Made by a program: the position numbers and the translations under genes. A stretch of 64,000 nucleotides of DNA, from assembly GCA_011799875.1 (NCBI GenBank), contig CM022302.1, positions 200,180,086 to 200,244,085 of the forward strand. Direction: 5' to 3'. Below are positions 9,518 through 21,288 of this stretch, piece by piece. The first letter of the stretch is position 1, and each line of letters starts with the position of its first letter. The stretch comes from Thinopyrum elongatum (lineage: Eukaryota; Streptophyta; Magnoliopsida; Poales; Poaceae). The notes beneath the pieces were generated by a model, which ran no database searches, was not told the origin of the DNA, and worked only from the letters and a program-made list of their open reading frames with translations.

Positions 9518-11989
9518 TGAAGGAAATATGCCCTAGAGGCAATAATAAAGTTGTTATTTTATATTTCCTTATTCATGATAAAGGTTTATTATTCATGCTA
9601 GAATTGTATTGATTGGAAACCTAAATACATGTGTGAATACATAAACAAACACCGTGTCCCTAGTGAGCCTCTACTTGACTAGCTCGTTGATCAAAGATGG
9701 TTATGGTTTCCTAACCATTGACATGAGTTGTCATTTGATAACTGGATCACATCATTAGGAGAATGATGTGATGGACAAGACCATCCGTTAGCTTAGCATA
9801 ATGATCGTTCAGTTTTATTACTATTGCTTTCTTCATGTCAAATGCATATTCCTTCGACTATGAGATTATGCAACTCCCGGATATCATAGGAATGCCTTGT
9901 GTGCTATCAAACGTCACAACGTAACTGGGTGATTATAAAGATGCTCTACAGGTATCTTCGAAGGTGTTTGTTGAGTTGGCATAGATCGAGATTAGGATTT
10001 GTCACTCCGAGTATCGGAGAGGTATCTCTGGGCCCTGTCGGTAATACACATCATAAGCTTGCAAGCAAACGACTAAGGAGTTAGTCACGAGGTGATGTAT
10101 TACGGGACGAGTAAAGAGACTTGCTGGTAACGAGATTGAACTAGGTATGAAGATACCGACGATCGAATCTCGGGCAAGTAACATACCAATGGACAAAAGG
10201 AATTACGTATGTTGTCATAACGGTTCAACCGATAAAGATCTTCATAGAATATGTAGGAGCCAATATGGGCATCCAGGTTCCGCTATTGGTTATTGACTGG
10301 AGAGGTGTGTCGGTCATGTCTACATAGTTCTCGAACCCGTAGGGTCCGCACGCTTAACGTTCGTTGATGATATAGTATTATATGAGTTATGTGATTTGGT
10401 GACCAAATGTTGTTCGGAGTCCCGGATGAGATCACGGACATGACGAGGAGTCTCAAAATGGTCAAGAGGTAAAGATTGATATATAGGACGATGGTATTCG
10501 GGCACCGGAAGTGTTTCGGGGGGTACCGGGTACTTATCGGTCACACTGGGCATAAAAACCGAAGACCGAACTCGAAAAGACCGAGACCGAACCCGAAAAG
10601 ACCGAACTAGAAAAGACCGAATAAAATACGGTCTGCGCAAACAGAAGACCGAATTAATTACGGTCTGTTTGGTCCTCCTGTCTTAAAGACCGAATAGACC
10701 GAACTATAAAAGCCCATACACAAGATTGCAAGACCATATTTACCGCCCATCCGGCCAGCCCAAGGTCATGAGCGAGATACACACATCTCATGATTCACAG
10801 GCAACCAGCTGCTGCACTCTCGTAATTCTCAAAAAAAAAACTGCTGCACTCTCATTCCTCCTTTTCTTCACAACCATCCGAGCTGCAGTTCATCACTATC
10901 TCGTCCTCTTACACGTTGGTCACCGGCTCGCTGTACATTGTCTTCTTCCCGTGCTCCATCTTGCATCTGAAGGTAAGAAAGCATACAATACAACTGCTAC
11001 TTGTCTGAATTTTCTTATGTACAGATGCACATCTATACACACATTTGTTGTCTCAGTACATATGCACCTCTGTACACACATGCAGTTTGTTACTGGAAAT
11101 AATATGAATATGAGTTATAGCAATTAATTTGGTCTATTTGGTCGGGACCGAAGACTGAATAATAAAGACCGAAGACCGAATAGTGAAGAACCGAAAAGAC
11201 CGAAATTATTATGGTCTTCAATTATGGAAGACCGAATGCTTGGAAGACCGAAAAGACCGAACCGAACAAACCGAAAAGACCGAACGCCCATGCTGACTTA
11301 TCGGGTCACCGGAACGCACCAGCCACAAGGGGCTGGTGCGCCCCCCATATGGGCCGGCCTAAGGAGGAGAAGGAAAGGGGAGAAGGGAAAGGAAAGTGCA
11401 GATTAGGATTCCCACTTCCTTCTCTCTCCCCCTTCTTTCCTTCCCCCTTGGGAAAACATGGCAGGGGGGTGCAAGGCAAGGCAGGGCCCCTAAGGGGCCG
11501 GCGGCCAGCCCTAGGGCATGCCCTGGCCTCTCCCCTCCCCCTCCCACCTATATATATGTGGGAGGGGGGTGCCTAGCACACACCAGACAATTGCCTAGCC
11601 GTGTGCGGCGCCCCCCTCCACAGTTTACACCCCCGGTCATATTTTCGTAGTGCTTAGGCGAAGCCCTGTGAAGATCACTTCACCATCACCGTCACCACGC
11701 CGTCGTGCTGACGGAACTCATCTACTACCACGATGTCTTGCTGCATCAAGAATACGAGGGACTTCACCGAGCTGAACGTGTGCAGAACGCGGAGGTGCCG
11801 TGCGTTCGGTACTTGATCGGTTGAAGCGCGAAGAAGTTCGACTACATCAACCGCGTTGTGAAACGCTTCCACTTACGGTCTACAAGGGTACGTAGACACA
11901 CTCTCCCCCTCGTTGCTTTGCATCTCCATGGATAGATCATTGTGTGTGCGTAGGAAAAAAATTTGTTTTCTATGCAACGATTCCCAACA
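9518..11989 (+). mobile_element. 5' LTR of C1, enlarged by a DNA transposon
   Basis: 2472 bp, TGAAGGAAATATGCC to TTCCCAACA, against 1761 bp for the 3' LTR. The difference is explained by the inserted DNA element at 10541-11296 plus its target duplication, minus a 55-bp deletion just after 11314 relative to the 3' LTR. TATA box TATATATA at 11549-11556. The canonical Angela/BARE start is TGTTGG; here it is TGAAGG. Open frames inside (e.g. 9899-10084, 11211-11576) are LTR sequence, not genes. Confidence 0.93.
10541..11296. mobile_element. non-autonomous hAT- or Mutator-like DNA transposon with GACCGAA arrays
   Basis: About 756 bp absent from the 3' LTR of C1, which therefore gives the empty site. 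The repeat CTTATCGG (8 bp, or 9 bp with a preceding A) flanks it at 10533-10540 and 11297-11304. The ends TCACACTGGGCAT and, inverted, TCAGCATGGGCGT form short terminal inverted repeats. About 16 GACCGAA words, most in the same orientation, crowd the two subterminal regions, the pattern expected of transposase-binding arrays. The 133-codon frame at 10726-11127 lacks transposase features. The 8-bp duplication favours hAT. Confidence 0.8.
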
Positions 11990-11990
11990 G

Positions 11991-13227
11991 TGGCATCATG
12001 AGCCAGGTCTATGCGTAGATGATATGCACGAGTAGAACACAAAGAGTTGTGGGCTGTGATAGTCATACTGCTTACCACCAACGTCTTATTTCGATTCAGC
12101 GGTATTGTGGGATGAAGTGGCCCGGACCAACCTTACATGTCCACGCACATGAGACCGGTTCCACCGACAGACATGCAACTAGTTTTGCATAAAGGTGGCT
12201 GGCGGATGTCTGTTTCTCCTACTTTAGTTGAATCAAATTTGACTACGGCCGGTCCTTGAAGAAGGTTAAAACAGCAAACTTGACGAATCACTGTTGTGGT
12301 TTTTGCCGTAGGTAAGAACAGTTCTTGCTAGAAACTCGTAGCAGCCACGTAAAACTTGCAACAACAAAGTAGAGGACGTCTAACTAGTTTTTGCAGGGTA
12401 TGTTGTGATGTGATATGGTCAAGACATGATGTGATATACATTATTGTATGAGATGATCATGTTTTGTAAGATATCAGGCAACCGGCAGGAGCCTTATGGT
12501 TTTCTCTTTGTTGTATGAAATGCAAAAGCCATGTAATTGCTTTACTTTATCGCTATGAGTTAGCAATAGTTGTAGAAGCAATAGTTGGCGGGACAACCAT
12601 GACGCAACGATGGAGATCAAGGTGTTGAGCCGGTGATGATGGAGATCATGACGATGCTTTGGAGATGGAGATCAAAAGCACGAGATGATGATGGCCATAT
12701 CATGTCACATATTTTGATTGCATGTGATGTTTATCTTTTATGCATCTTATTTTGCTTAGTACGGCGGTAGCATTATAAGATGATCCCTTCACTAAATTTC
12801 AAGGTAAAAGTGTTCTCCCCGAGTATGCACCGTTGCTACAGTTCGTCGTGTTGAGACACCACGTGATGATCGGGTGTGATAGACTCTACGTTCACATACA
12901 ACGGGTGTAAGACAGTTTTACACATGCAGAATACTTGGGTTAAACTTGATGAGCCTAGCATGTACAGACATGGCCTCGGAACACTGGAGTTCGAAAGGTC
13001 GAACGTGAATCATATAGTAGATATGATCAACATAGAGATGTTTACCATTGATGACTACCGCATCTCACGTGATGATCGGACATGGGTTAGTTGATTTGGA
13101 TCACGTATCACTTAGATGACTTGAGGGATGTCTATTTAAGTGGGAGTTCTTAAGTAATTTGATTAATTGAACTTAATTTATCATGAACTTAGTCTTGATA
13201 GTATTTGCATATCTATGTTGTAGATCA
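11991..13227 (+). other. primer-binding site and untranslated leader of C1
   Basis: TGGCATCATGAGCC (11991-12004) sits one base after the LTR and is a variant of the initiator-Met tRNA site TGGTATCAGAGCC used by Copia elements. The next 1.2 kb is the long leader typical of Angela/BARE and aligns end to end with C2 (38751-39985). A 72-codon frame at 12876-13094 is open in both C1 and C2 but begins with GTG and has no upstream ATG, so I do not call it. Confidence 0.85.
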
Positions 13228-14264
13228 ATGGCCCGTGCTACCGTTCCCTTGAATTTTAATGCGTTCCTAGAGAAAGCTAAGTTGAAAGATGATGGTAGCA
13301 ACTACGCGGACTGGGTCCATAACTTGAGGATTATCCTCATTGCTGCACAAAAGAATTATGTCCTTGATGCACCACTAGGTGAAAGGCCTGCTGCAGGAGC
13401 AGAAGCTGATGTTTTGAACGTCTGGCAAGCTTGATCTGATGACTACTTGATAGTTCAGTGTGCCATGCTTTACGGCTTAGAACCGGGACTTCAAAGACGT
13501 TTTGAACGTCATGGATCATATGAGATGTTCCAAGAGTTGAAGTTAATATTTCAAGCAAATGCCCGGGTTGAGAGATATGAAGTCTCCAACAAGTTCTATA
13601 GCTGCAAGATGGAGGAGAACAGTTCTGTCAGTGAACACATACTCAAAATGTCTGGGTATTATAATCACTTGATACAGCTAGGAGTTAATCTTCCAGTTGA
13701 TTATGTCATTGACAGAGTTCTTCAATCACTGCCACCAAGCTACAAAGGCTTCGTGATGAACTATAATATGCAAGGGATGAACAAAACAATTCCCGAGCTC
13801 TTCGCAATGCTTAAGGCCGCGGAGGTAGAAATCAAGAAGGAGCATCAAGTGTTGATGGTTAACAAGACCACTAATTTCAATAAAAAGGGCAAGAGAAAGA
13901 AAGGGAATTTTAAGAAGAATGGCAAGCAAGTTGCCACTCCCGGGAAGAAGCCCAAAGCTGGACCCAAGCCTGAAACTGAGTGCTTCTACTGCAAAGGAAC
14001 TGGTCACTGGAAGCGGAATTGCCCCAAGTATTTGGCGGAAAAGAAGGATGGCAAAGTGAACAAAGGTATATTTGATATACGTGTTATTGATGTGTACCTT
14101 ACTAATGCTCGTAGTAGCGCCTGGGTATTTGATACTGGATCGGTTGCTCATATTTGTAACTCGAAACATGAGCTACGGATTAAACGAAGATTAGCTAAGG
14201 ACGAGGTGACGATGCGCGTCGGGAATGGTTCCAAGGTCGATGTGATCGCCGTCGGCACGCTACC
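13228..14264 (+). pseudogene. gag-pol: C1 gag and protease (5' part of polyprotein)
   Basis: Capsid/nucleocapsid and start of the aspartic protease of a Copia element. ATG at 13228 follows the long leader. One in-frame TGA at 13432 corresponds to CGA in C2 (40192), a C-to-T change. Downstream the frame is open. It contains the CCHC zinc knuckle C-x2-C-x4-H-x4-C (CFYCKGTGHWKRNC, about 13981-14022), followed by a lysine-rich linker, and the protease motif WVFDTGS (about 14122-14142) with the catalytic Asp. The frame is cut at 14264 by G2 and resumes at 26441 in the same phase. Confidence is high for identity; it cannot yield full-length protein as it stands. Confidence 0.93.
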
Positions 14265-14788
14265 TGTTGGGGATATTACTACTGGGTATAAACCGGCCAG
14301 GAGAGGCCAGGTTATCCCCATAATGAGTTATTATACTTGAAGCCCACGAAGACAAAGATGGAGGCGCTTTATGAAGGCCCAGGGCCCAACGGCGGATTAA
14401 GGACTGTAGATATAAACCAACATTGATATGTAAACTTGTGCTATAAGATAGAAAGAGTAGAGACCGAGCCGGACATGTTCATGAGCCGGCCTCGGGATCC
14501 TGTAAACCGACGGGCGTCAACCCATGTATATAAGGGTACGACCCGGCGGCAGTTTGGGGACGACGGACAACAACTCGAGAGCCAGGCATAGCGGATTCGC
14601 TCCCTGGTCATCGAAACCCTAGCAATTCCACAACAACTGGATTAGGCCTTTACCTTCACCGCAAGGGGCCGAACCAGTATAAACTCTCTGCGTCCCTTGT
14701 CCGCTTTAACCCCTTTAAGCTAACCCGTCGCGATGGCTCCGCGACTAAGTCCTTTCTCTAGGACATCTGCCGTGACAAGACCACGACA
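14265..14788 (+). mobile_element. 5' LTR of G2
   Basis: 524 bp, TGTTGGGGATATTAC to CACGACA. TATA box TATATAAG at 14527-14534. U5 module at 14641-14690 with hairpin CCTT-CACCGC-AAGG (14653-14666) followed by GGGCCGAACC and AGTATAAAC. An ATG at 14733, 56 bp before the LTR end, is in frame with gag. Confidence 0.95.
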
Positions 14789-17022
14789 GTTGGCGCCCAC
14801 CGTGGGGCTATCGCACGATGGTTTCGAGTTCTTAGAGGGCAGCTTCGAAGGACTCAAGGGATATGCTGTGGGCCGGATGACCAAAAGTCGTCGCGGCAAG
14901 CTCTACATCGACGATGCAGGCTGGGGCCCCGAGGCCGGTTCAATTGAGTACGGGTACCGGGTCCCCTTCGGCGGCATTCACGTGTTCATTGGCAAGATTA
15001 GCGAACCGGGCCCTGAGCCGGACATCTGCACCGACATCGTCGAAACGGCTTAGCGTGCGAGATCTGCCCGGGTTAAGCCTATCATGAAGCGTACCTTCGT
15101 GGGAGTCATCCACGGAGTGGAATCTGAAGATAGATCGGAATATGATGGCGAAACCATTGTTTATTCTGGTGATGAATCATCTACTGGAGAGACCGAGTCA
15201 TTGTACTAGCTGCAGGATGGCCAGTTTGGTGGTTGTTCCGATGGCGACAGTATTTCGGACTCTCTTGACCCGCCAAGCCGGGTTGCGATCTTCATGGCCG
15301 GTACACAGTCAGCGCCACAATCTTTGACCGCTGCGGCGATGATCTCCGGTTCAGTAGCGGCGACGGCAGCTGGGGCAGGAGGCCCTGCGCCACCGCCGGC
15401 TCAGGCTCTGTCCGATTTATTCGACACCTTGGCAGCACTGTTAGCGGCCGAAGTCAGCCCGGCGGATCAGGAGCGGCACAACACAGAAGTGGTGAAGGTG
15501 AAGGATCAGATAGCCCAAGCCAAGGTGGATTTGGAAGCTGAAAATGCTAGGATGGCTGCAGAGCGGGCCGAGTTAGATGCACAGGCCTATCGGCTTACGT
15601 TGGATCAGAACGCGTCAAATGATGTAATGAGGAGAAGGTACCGATCTCACCTGCCTCCGGTTTACAAAGCCAGGAATCTCTTCAATATGCCAGGGGCCGG
15701 AACCCGCAACCAGCCAGTGGTAAACCGGGTAGAAGTGCCTGGAACGGGGACGCCGGTTCAGCCACGCGCAATGGATCCGCCTCTTCAGAATATCCCATCC
15801 CAGCATGTGCCCACGCCTCCGGGTCATTACTCCAACCCCTTGGATAACATAGTCGCAGTCGCTTCATGATTGGCGGCCCTTCCAGTCAATGGTGAGTCCC
15901 CTGTAGCGATGGAGACGCGACGGGCTAGGGAGCTCCTTCAGACAGCTTTGACTCAGCAACAGGCTTATTCGTACAGTCGCGAGAGGATTCATTCCACCCC
16001 CCGCCCAAGCCGGAGTTACATCAGGCATGTTGATGAACCGACTGTGTCTAGCAGTGCCCGCAACCGTAATCCGCCACGAGGCCATAACCCGGCGGGTGGC
16101 GGTGTTGATGCTCAGGATGTGGTGGACCGTGCTAGGGCACGTCGAGAGGCTGAGTTAGCAGCACAGAACGCGGCCCGTCAGCTTACTCCGGTTCGTCCAA
16201 CAACTTCGGTGGAACCAGGGGTTACCTCCAGTTCTTTGGGGGTGCCGTGTCTCGTCCCAGCATTACGCAATCTACGGCTGCCCAAGGACTTCAAGGGCCC
16301 ACGTAAAGTGCCGAATTACACTGCCGATTTATCCCCCGAGTCGTGGGTGGAGAGTTATGAGATGGCGATGGAGATGCTGGACGTAGATGATGCGGCATGT
16401 GCTAAGTACTTCACCATGATGTTGGAAGGGACAGCTCGCACTTGGTTGAAAAACCTACCAGCTAACTCCATTGGGTCATGGGCCGAGCTAAGGGCCCGGT
16501 TTATTCGGAATTTCAAAGACACGTGCAAACAGCCCATGTTAATTGTGGATTTAGCTGCCTGTGTCCAGGAGGAAGGAGAATCAACAACCCATTGGGTGCG
16601 CCGGGTTTCAGAGATTTTGCATTCATCGGACCGCATCAACGCTGATACGGCCGTTTTGATGTTGGAAGGCAATTGCCGGTTTACGCCTCTTAAGTTGAAG
16701 CTGGGACGGCTCAAACGCCATTGCAATGACATGGGGACACTTATGGCAGCTCTGGTGAAATATGCCGACTCTGATAGTACCAAGGACCCTGAATCTGATG
16801 ATGACAAGACAGGAAAGGGAAAGAAGGGTGGCAGCACCAAAGGGCAGCAGCATAACTCGGCGGGGCATGGAAACAGCGGTAAGCGTAAAGCAGATAACAG
16901 TTCAGATTTTGTAGCTAATACCAACGTGCAGGGTAATGGTCAGCGTCGGAAGGGTAAACCGCCCCCGTGTGGAGGAGAACCAAGTCCCAATCCGGAGCGC
17001 CTGAATTACTTGTTGAACCAGC
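14733..17022 (+). pseudogene. gag: G2 gag
   Basis: One reading frame runs from an ATG in U5 (14733), through the PBS, to about 17022, broken only by TAG at 15051, TAG at 15207 and TGA at 15867. All three are one C-to-T step from CAG or CGA. The first ATG beyond the LTR in this frame is at 14878, so the true start could be either. The N-terminal third is low-complexity; a heptad-like Ala/Glu region lies at about 15480-15600. The capsid-like gag domain (WVESYEMAM..., W..L..RFI..F) spans about 16330-16640. A Lys/Gly-rich tail follows. The nucleocapsid zinc knuckle and the protease are missing: the sequence jumps near 17022 from the gag tail into the middle of RT. Confidence 0.88.
14789..14806 (+). 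other. primer-binding site of G2
   Basis: GTTGGCGCCCACCGTGGG follows the LTR directly. A TGGCGCCC-type site is used by many Tat and Athila gypsy elements in place of the initiator-Met site; which tRNA primes here is not determined from the sequence. Confidence 0.75.
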
Positions 17023-19890
17023 CCTGCCTCGTATTGATCAAATCATTGATGCTACGGCGGGTTGCGAGCGTTTGAGTTTTCTGGATGCTTATTCTGGCTA
17101 CCATCAGATCAAAATGGCAGTTAAGGACCGGGAGAAGACAACTTTCATAACTCCCTTTGGAGCCTTCTGCTATGTGTCTATGCCCTTTGGGCTAAAGAGT
17201 GCCCAGGCGACTTATCAGCGCTGTGTGCAGAACTGTCTTCATGATCAGATCGGCCGCAATGTTCATGCTTATGTGGATGATATTGTGGTGAAATCCAGGG
17301 AGAAGGAGACATTGATAGATGACTTGAAGGAGACCTTTGATAACCTCCGGGTTTATAAGATGATGCTTAATCCGGCCAAATGTGTCTTTGGTGTACCGGC
17401 AGGCAAGCTCTTGGGCTTTCTGGTGTCTAACAGGGGCATTGAAGCTAATCCGGAGAAAATCAAGGCCATAACTTCTTTGGCTAAACCGAAGTGCATCAAT
17501 GATGTTCAACGCTTGGCAGGCCGGATTGCAGCCTTGAGCCGGTTTATCAGTGACCTCAGGGAGAAGGCTATCCCTTTATATTAGATGCTGAAGAAGACGG
17601 ATAATTTCGTCTGGAGCGACGCCGCCAATGAAGCGTTTGAGGATTTAAAGCGGCAGCTAGCCGAGCCGCCTGTCCTTGCTGCTCCTGTTGATAAAGAGCC
17701 TTTGCTGTTATATGTGGCTGCCAATGCCCGGGCAGTTAGCGTGGCTATTGTGGTGGAGCGCAAGGAGACCGGAAAGGAGTATCCGGTTCAACGGCTGATT
17801 TATTACATCAGTGAGGTACTTATTGAGTCTAAGCAAAGGTACCCACATTGGCAGAAGCTGCTGTATGGAGTTTTTATGGCGAGCCGGAAGCTTAAGCAAT
17901 ATTTCTAGGGTCATCCCATCACTGTGGTCAGCTCTGCTCCTTTGGGGGAAATAATCCAGAACAAGGAAGCGACTGGCCGGATTGCCAAGTGGGCCATTGA
18001 GCTTGGACCTCACGGGTTAAATTATGTGCCTCGGACGGCAATCAAATCACAAGCATTGGTGGATTTCATCAATGATTGGACAGAGTTACAGGCGCCAGAA
18101 GAGAAGCCGGATCATACTTATTGGACTATTCATTTTGATGGGTCCAGGCAATTGGAGGGCTCGGGGGCTGGAGTCGTATTAACTTCCCCACGAGGTGATA
18201 AGTTTTGTTATGTTCTCCGTTTAATGTTCCCTTGCACTAACAATGCAGCTGAATATGAGGCCTTACTCCATGGTCTTCGGATGGCTAAGGAGATGAGTTT
18301 GAGTCGGGTTAAGTGCTTCGGTGACTCGGACCTGGTGGCTCAACAAGTGTCTGGTACTTGGGATTCTAAGGATCCGCTCATGGCTGCATATCGTCGAGAG
18401 GTGGATATTGTTGCAGGTCACTTCAAAGGCTATCAGGTTGATCATGTGGACCGGCGGAACAATGAAGCGGCGGACGCTTTAAGCCGTTTGGGTTCCCAGC
18501 GTAAGCCGGTTCCACCCAACGTCTTTTTGGGTGTGCTGCATAATCCGTCGGTTAAACTTCCCACAGAGGAGGATCTGGCTGTTCCTGATCCGGAGGCTCA
18601 ATTGGTGGCAGCACTTCATGTTATTCCAGATTGGACCGTCCCATATCTGGCGTACATGAACCGGGGCGAGTTACCAGAGGATGAGACTTTGGCCAGACAG
18701 ATAATCCGGCGATCCAAGTCAATGACTATTGTCAATGGCGAATTACATCACTGCAGTGTAACAGGGGCGTTTCAACATTGTGTATCTCCTGAAGAGGGCC
18801 GTGAGATCCTGTGTGAGATCCACGAAGGGGATTGTGGTCACCATGCCGGTTCAAAGTCCCTGGTAGCTAAAGCTTTTCGTCATGGTTTTTATTGGCTGAC
18901 GGCTCATGCTGATGCGGAAGACTTGGTGAAAAAGTGAGATGGTTGTCAGAAGTTTTCACGCCGAGCTCATGTTCTGGCCCAGGAATTGAGGATGATTCCA
19001 ATCACTTGGCCATTTGCAACTTGGGGGCTGGATATGGTTGGGCCCTTTAAGAGATCCAAGGACAAGAAGACCCACCTTTTGGTGGCGGTTGATAAGTTTA
19101 CTAAGTGGGTGGAGGCAGAGCCAGTCAGTAAGTGTGATGCAGCTACGGCGGTTCAATTCATCAAGAAGGTGATTTTCGGTTTGGCTTTCCGCACAACATT
19201 ATAACTGATAATGGTACTAATCTGTCCAAAGGTGCTATGAAAGAGTTCTGTCAGCGTGAGCACATCCGACTTGACGTATCTTCAGTGGCTCACCCCCAAT
19301 CTAACGGTCAAGCGGAGAGAGCCAATCAGGAGATCTTGAGAGGCATCAAACCCCGGCTTATGGTTCCTTTGCAACGGACGCCGGGTTGTTGGGTGGAGGA
19401 GTTACCTTCTGTGTTATGGAGCATCAATACCACGCCCAACAGGTCTACGGGTTACACACCTTTCTTCATGGTCTACGGAGCAGAGGCGGTTCTCCCGAGT
19501 GACATCCGTCATGACTCGCCTCATGTGGCGGCTTATGTTGAAGCTGATAATGAGAAGGCACGGTAGGAAGCACTTGACCTGTTAGATGAGGAGCGTGACA
19601 TTGCAGCAGCCCGTTCGGCGATTTATCAGCAAGATCTGCGTCGTTATCACAGCCGCCGGGTTAGAACCAGAACTTTTCAAGAAGGCGATCTGGTGCTCCG
19701 ACTCATCCAGGATCAGACTGATATGCACAAGTTATCCCCGCCTTGGGAAGGACCCTTCATGGTCAGCAAGAACCTGCACAACGGGTCATACTACCTAATC
19801 GATGTTCGAGAGCACAAAGACTCATGTAAATCGGAGGAGGAGACCCACCGGCCGTGGAATATCGCTCATCTACGGCCTTACTATACCTGA
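17023..19890 (+). pseudogene. pol: G2 pol: RT, RNase H, archaeal-type RNase H, integrase
   Basis: RT begins mid-domain (PRIDQ..DATAG) and keeps the palm motif YVDD (17270-17281). RT-linked RNase H ends near 17907. A second RNase H of the archaeal type follows (about 18115-18500), with IHFDGS, NNAAEYEAL and a late AADALSR, the Tat-lineage hallmark. Integrase has an HHCC finger in which the first Cys codon is TGA (18935), then the DDE core with GLDMVGPF, TDNGT (other frame) and the NGQAERANQE stretch, ending in HLRPYYT and a stop at 19890. Other breaks are TAG at 17582 and 17906 and near 19564 (each CAG to TAG in form) and a frameshift near 19190. Its frame differs from gag because of the deletion at ~17022. 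Confidence 0.9.
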
Positions 19891-21288
19891 GCCCTAGGCT
19901 CTGCTTATGTACATAGTTATGACAATGTATATATTATGATCAATATAATAAACCGGAGCCTCAGCTAAAGCGGGGTATCTGTTGTTTTTCTTACATCATG
20001 TGTGGTTACATGGAGGTTTCTGTTTATAAAGCGGCGTCCGGTTTACCCCTTGATTCGGCTTATCAAGCCATATATATATATAAATCACTTGGGGGCTTGG
20101 TCGTATTCGAACCTTAGCTACACCTCTTAATAGGCGCAAGGCCACCAGAAAAATCACTTGGGAGCTTGGTCGTATTCGAACCTTAGCTACACCTCTTGAT
20201 AGGCGCAAGGCCACCAGAAAAATCACTTGGGGGCTTGGTCATATTCGAACCATAGCTACACCTCTTGATTGGCTCAGAGCCAAAAAGAAAAATTACTTAG
20301 GGGCCAAAGAGAGTGTTCCAAAAGAACAACTCAAACATAGGCACCCACTGAGCACAACTCAAAATATTGCTTGGGGATTCTTTGCTATCGCAATGAACAA
20401 AGAATCTACACTTGTAATAGGCTATCAAGCCACGGCTTGGAAGCCTGGTGTATACACCTAAAACCCTGGGTTAGCCTGCCTTTTTTAAGTAAGTCACTCC
20501 GTCCAGGTAAACCTGGTATGACCCGTCGAACTTCGACAAGTCAATCTCATAAGACCCTGAACTTGTCAAAGTTAAAACGACGATTGGTTAAAGATTGAGG
20601 TCCATCTTAAAAGGCTTTGTAAAATGGTTTAACTCAGTGGCCTGGCAGCCCATGAAAAGCCTCGAATTTGGGGCCTGGCAGCCCATGAAAAGCCTCGACT
20701 ACAAGTTTTCATATGCTTTTATTTGCCAAGTTGTTTCTCCTTTGATGAGATTTATAATGATTTTGGTAAACCGGCATTAATCAACCCGGCTCGGCTTTCA
20801 ACTACAAGTTGTCAGTACATGATTAGTCATAATACGGTGCTTATTAACCCGGTCTGGTTTTGACTATAAGTCGCCAGTATTATATGTGAGTAATCCGGTG
20901 TTTTTTCACAACCTGGTACGGGTTTATCATAAACCGGCACAATATGGAAGGAGTTATCAATACTCATGATTAGGGGTATCGCCCTTACTACAAAAGTTGA
21001 TCAACCTACGATGTGATTCAATGTCACAGGTATCATTTATTTTCATATTTGATTATTTTTAACAGCCTTGTTTATAAACCCAGGCTATATGTTTGGGCAT
21101 CATGACCCGTCCGGTGGTAAAACGCCAGGACAAGTTCAAATTTTTGTATGCAGGAACAGCCTGAATAAATCGCTCTGGATTATGAACATCATATATCTTA
21201 AGCATGGTGAATTAACGGTATCAAGCAAAGTAAATATGCACGATGGCATAGCAGACCAAGTGTTTAAACTAGCCTATTACAAGGCGTT
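19891..21288. other. G2 spacer between pol and accessory gene
   Basis: Non-coding ~1.4 kb where the two convergent genes of G2 meet. It holds the 66-bp repeat array (20082-20285), a duplicated GGCCTGGCAGCCCATGAAAA (about 20639 and 20671) and several AAACCGG/CCGGTTT words. AATATAATAAA-type A/T-rich sequence after 19920 could serve polyadenylation of pol; this is inference. Confidence 0.6.
20082..20285. repeat. three 66-70-bp tandem repeats in G2
   Basis: Units start at about 20082, 20151 and 20220 with AATCACTTGGG(G/A)GCTTGG and contain ATTCGAACC(T/A)TAGCTACACC. A fourth, truncated start (AATTACTTAGGGG) follows at about 20291. The third unit is the most diverged. Confidence 0.88.

Noticed and set aside
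12876..13094. 72-codon frame in the C1 leader, also open in C2 (39636-39854)
   Set aside because: No ATG at its start, and the C1/C2 differences are mostly amino-acid changing with no sign of constraint; the leader as a whole is conserved.
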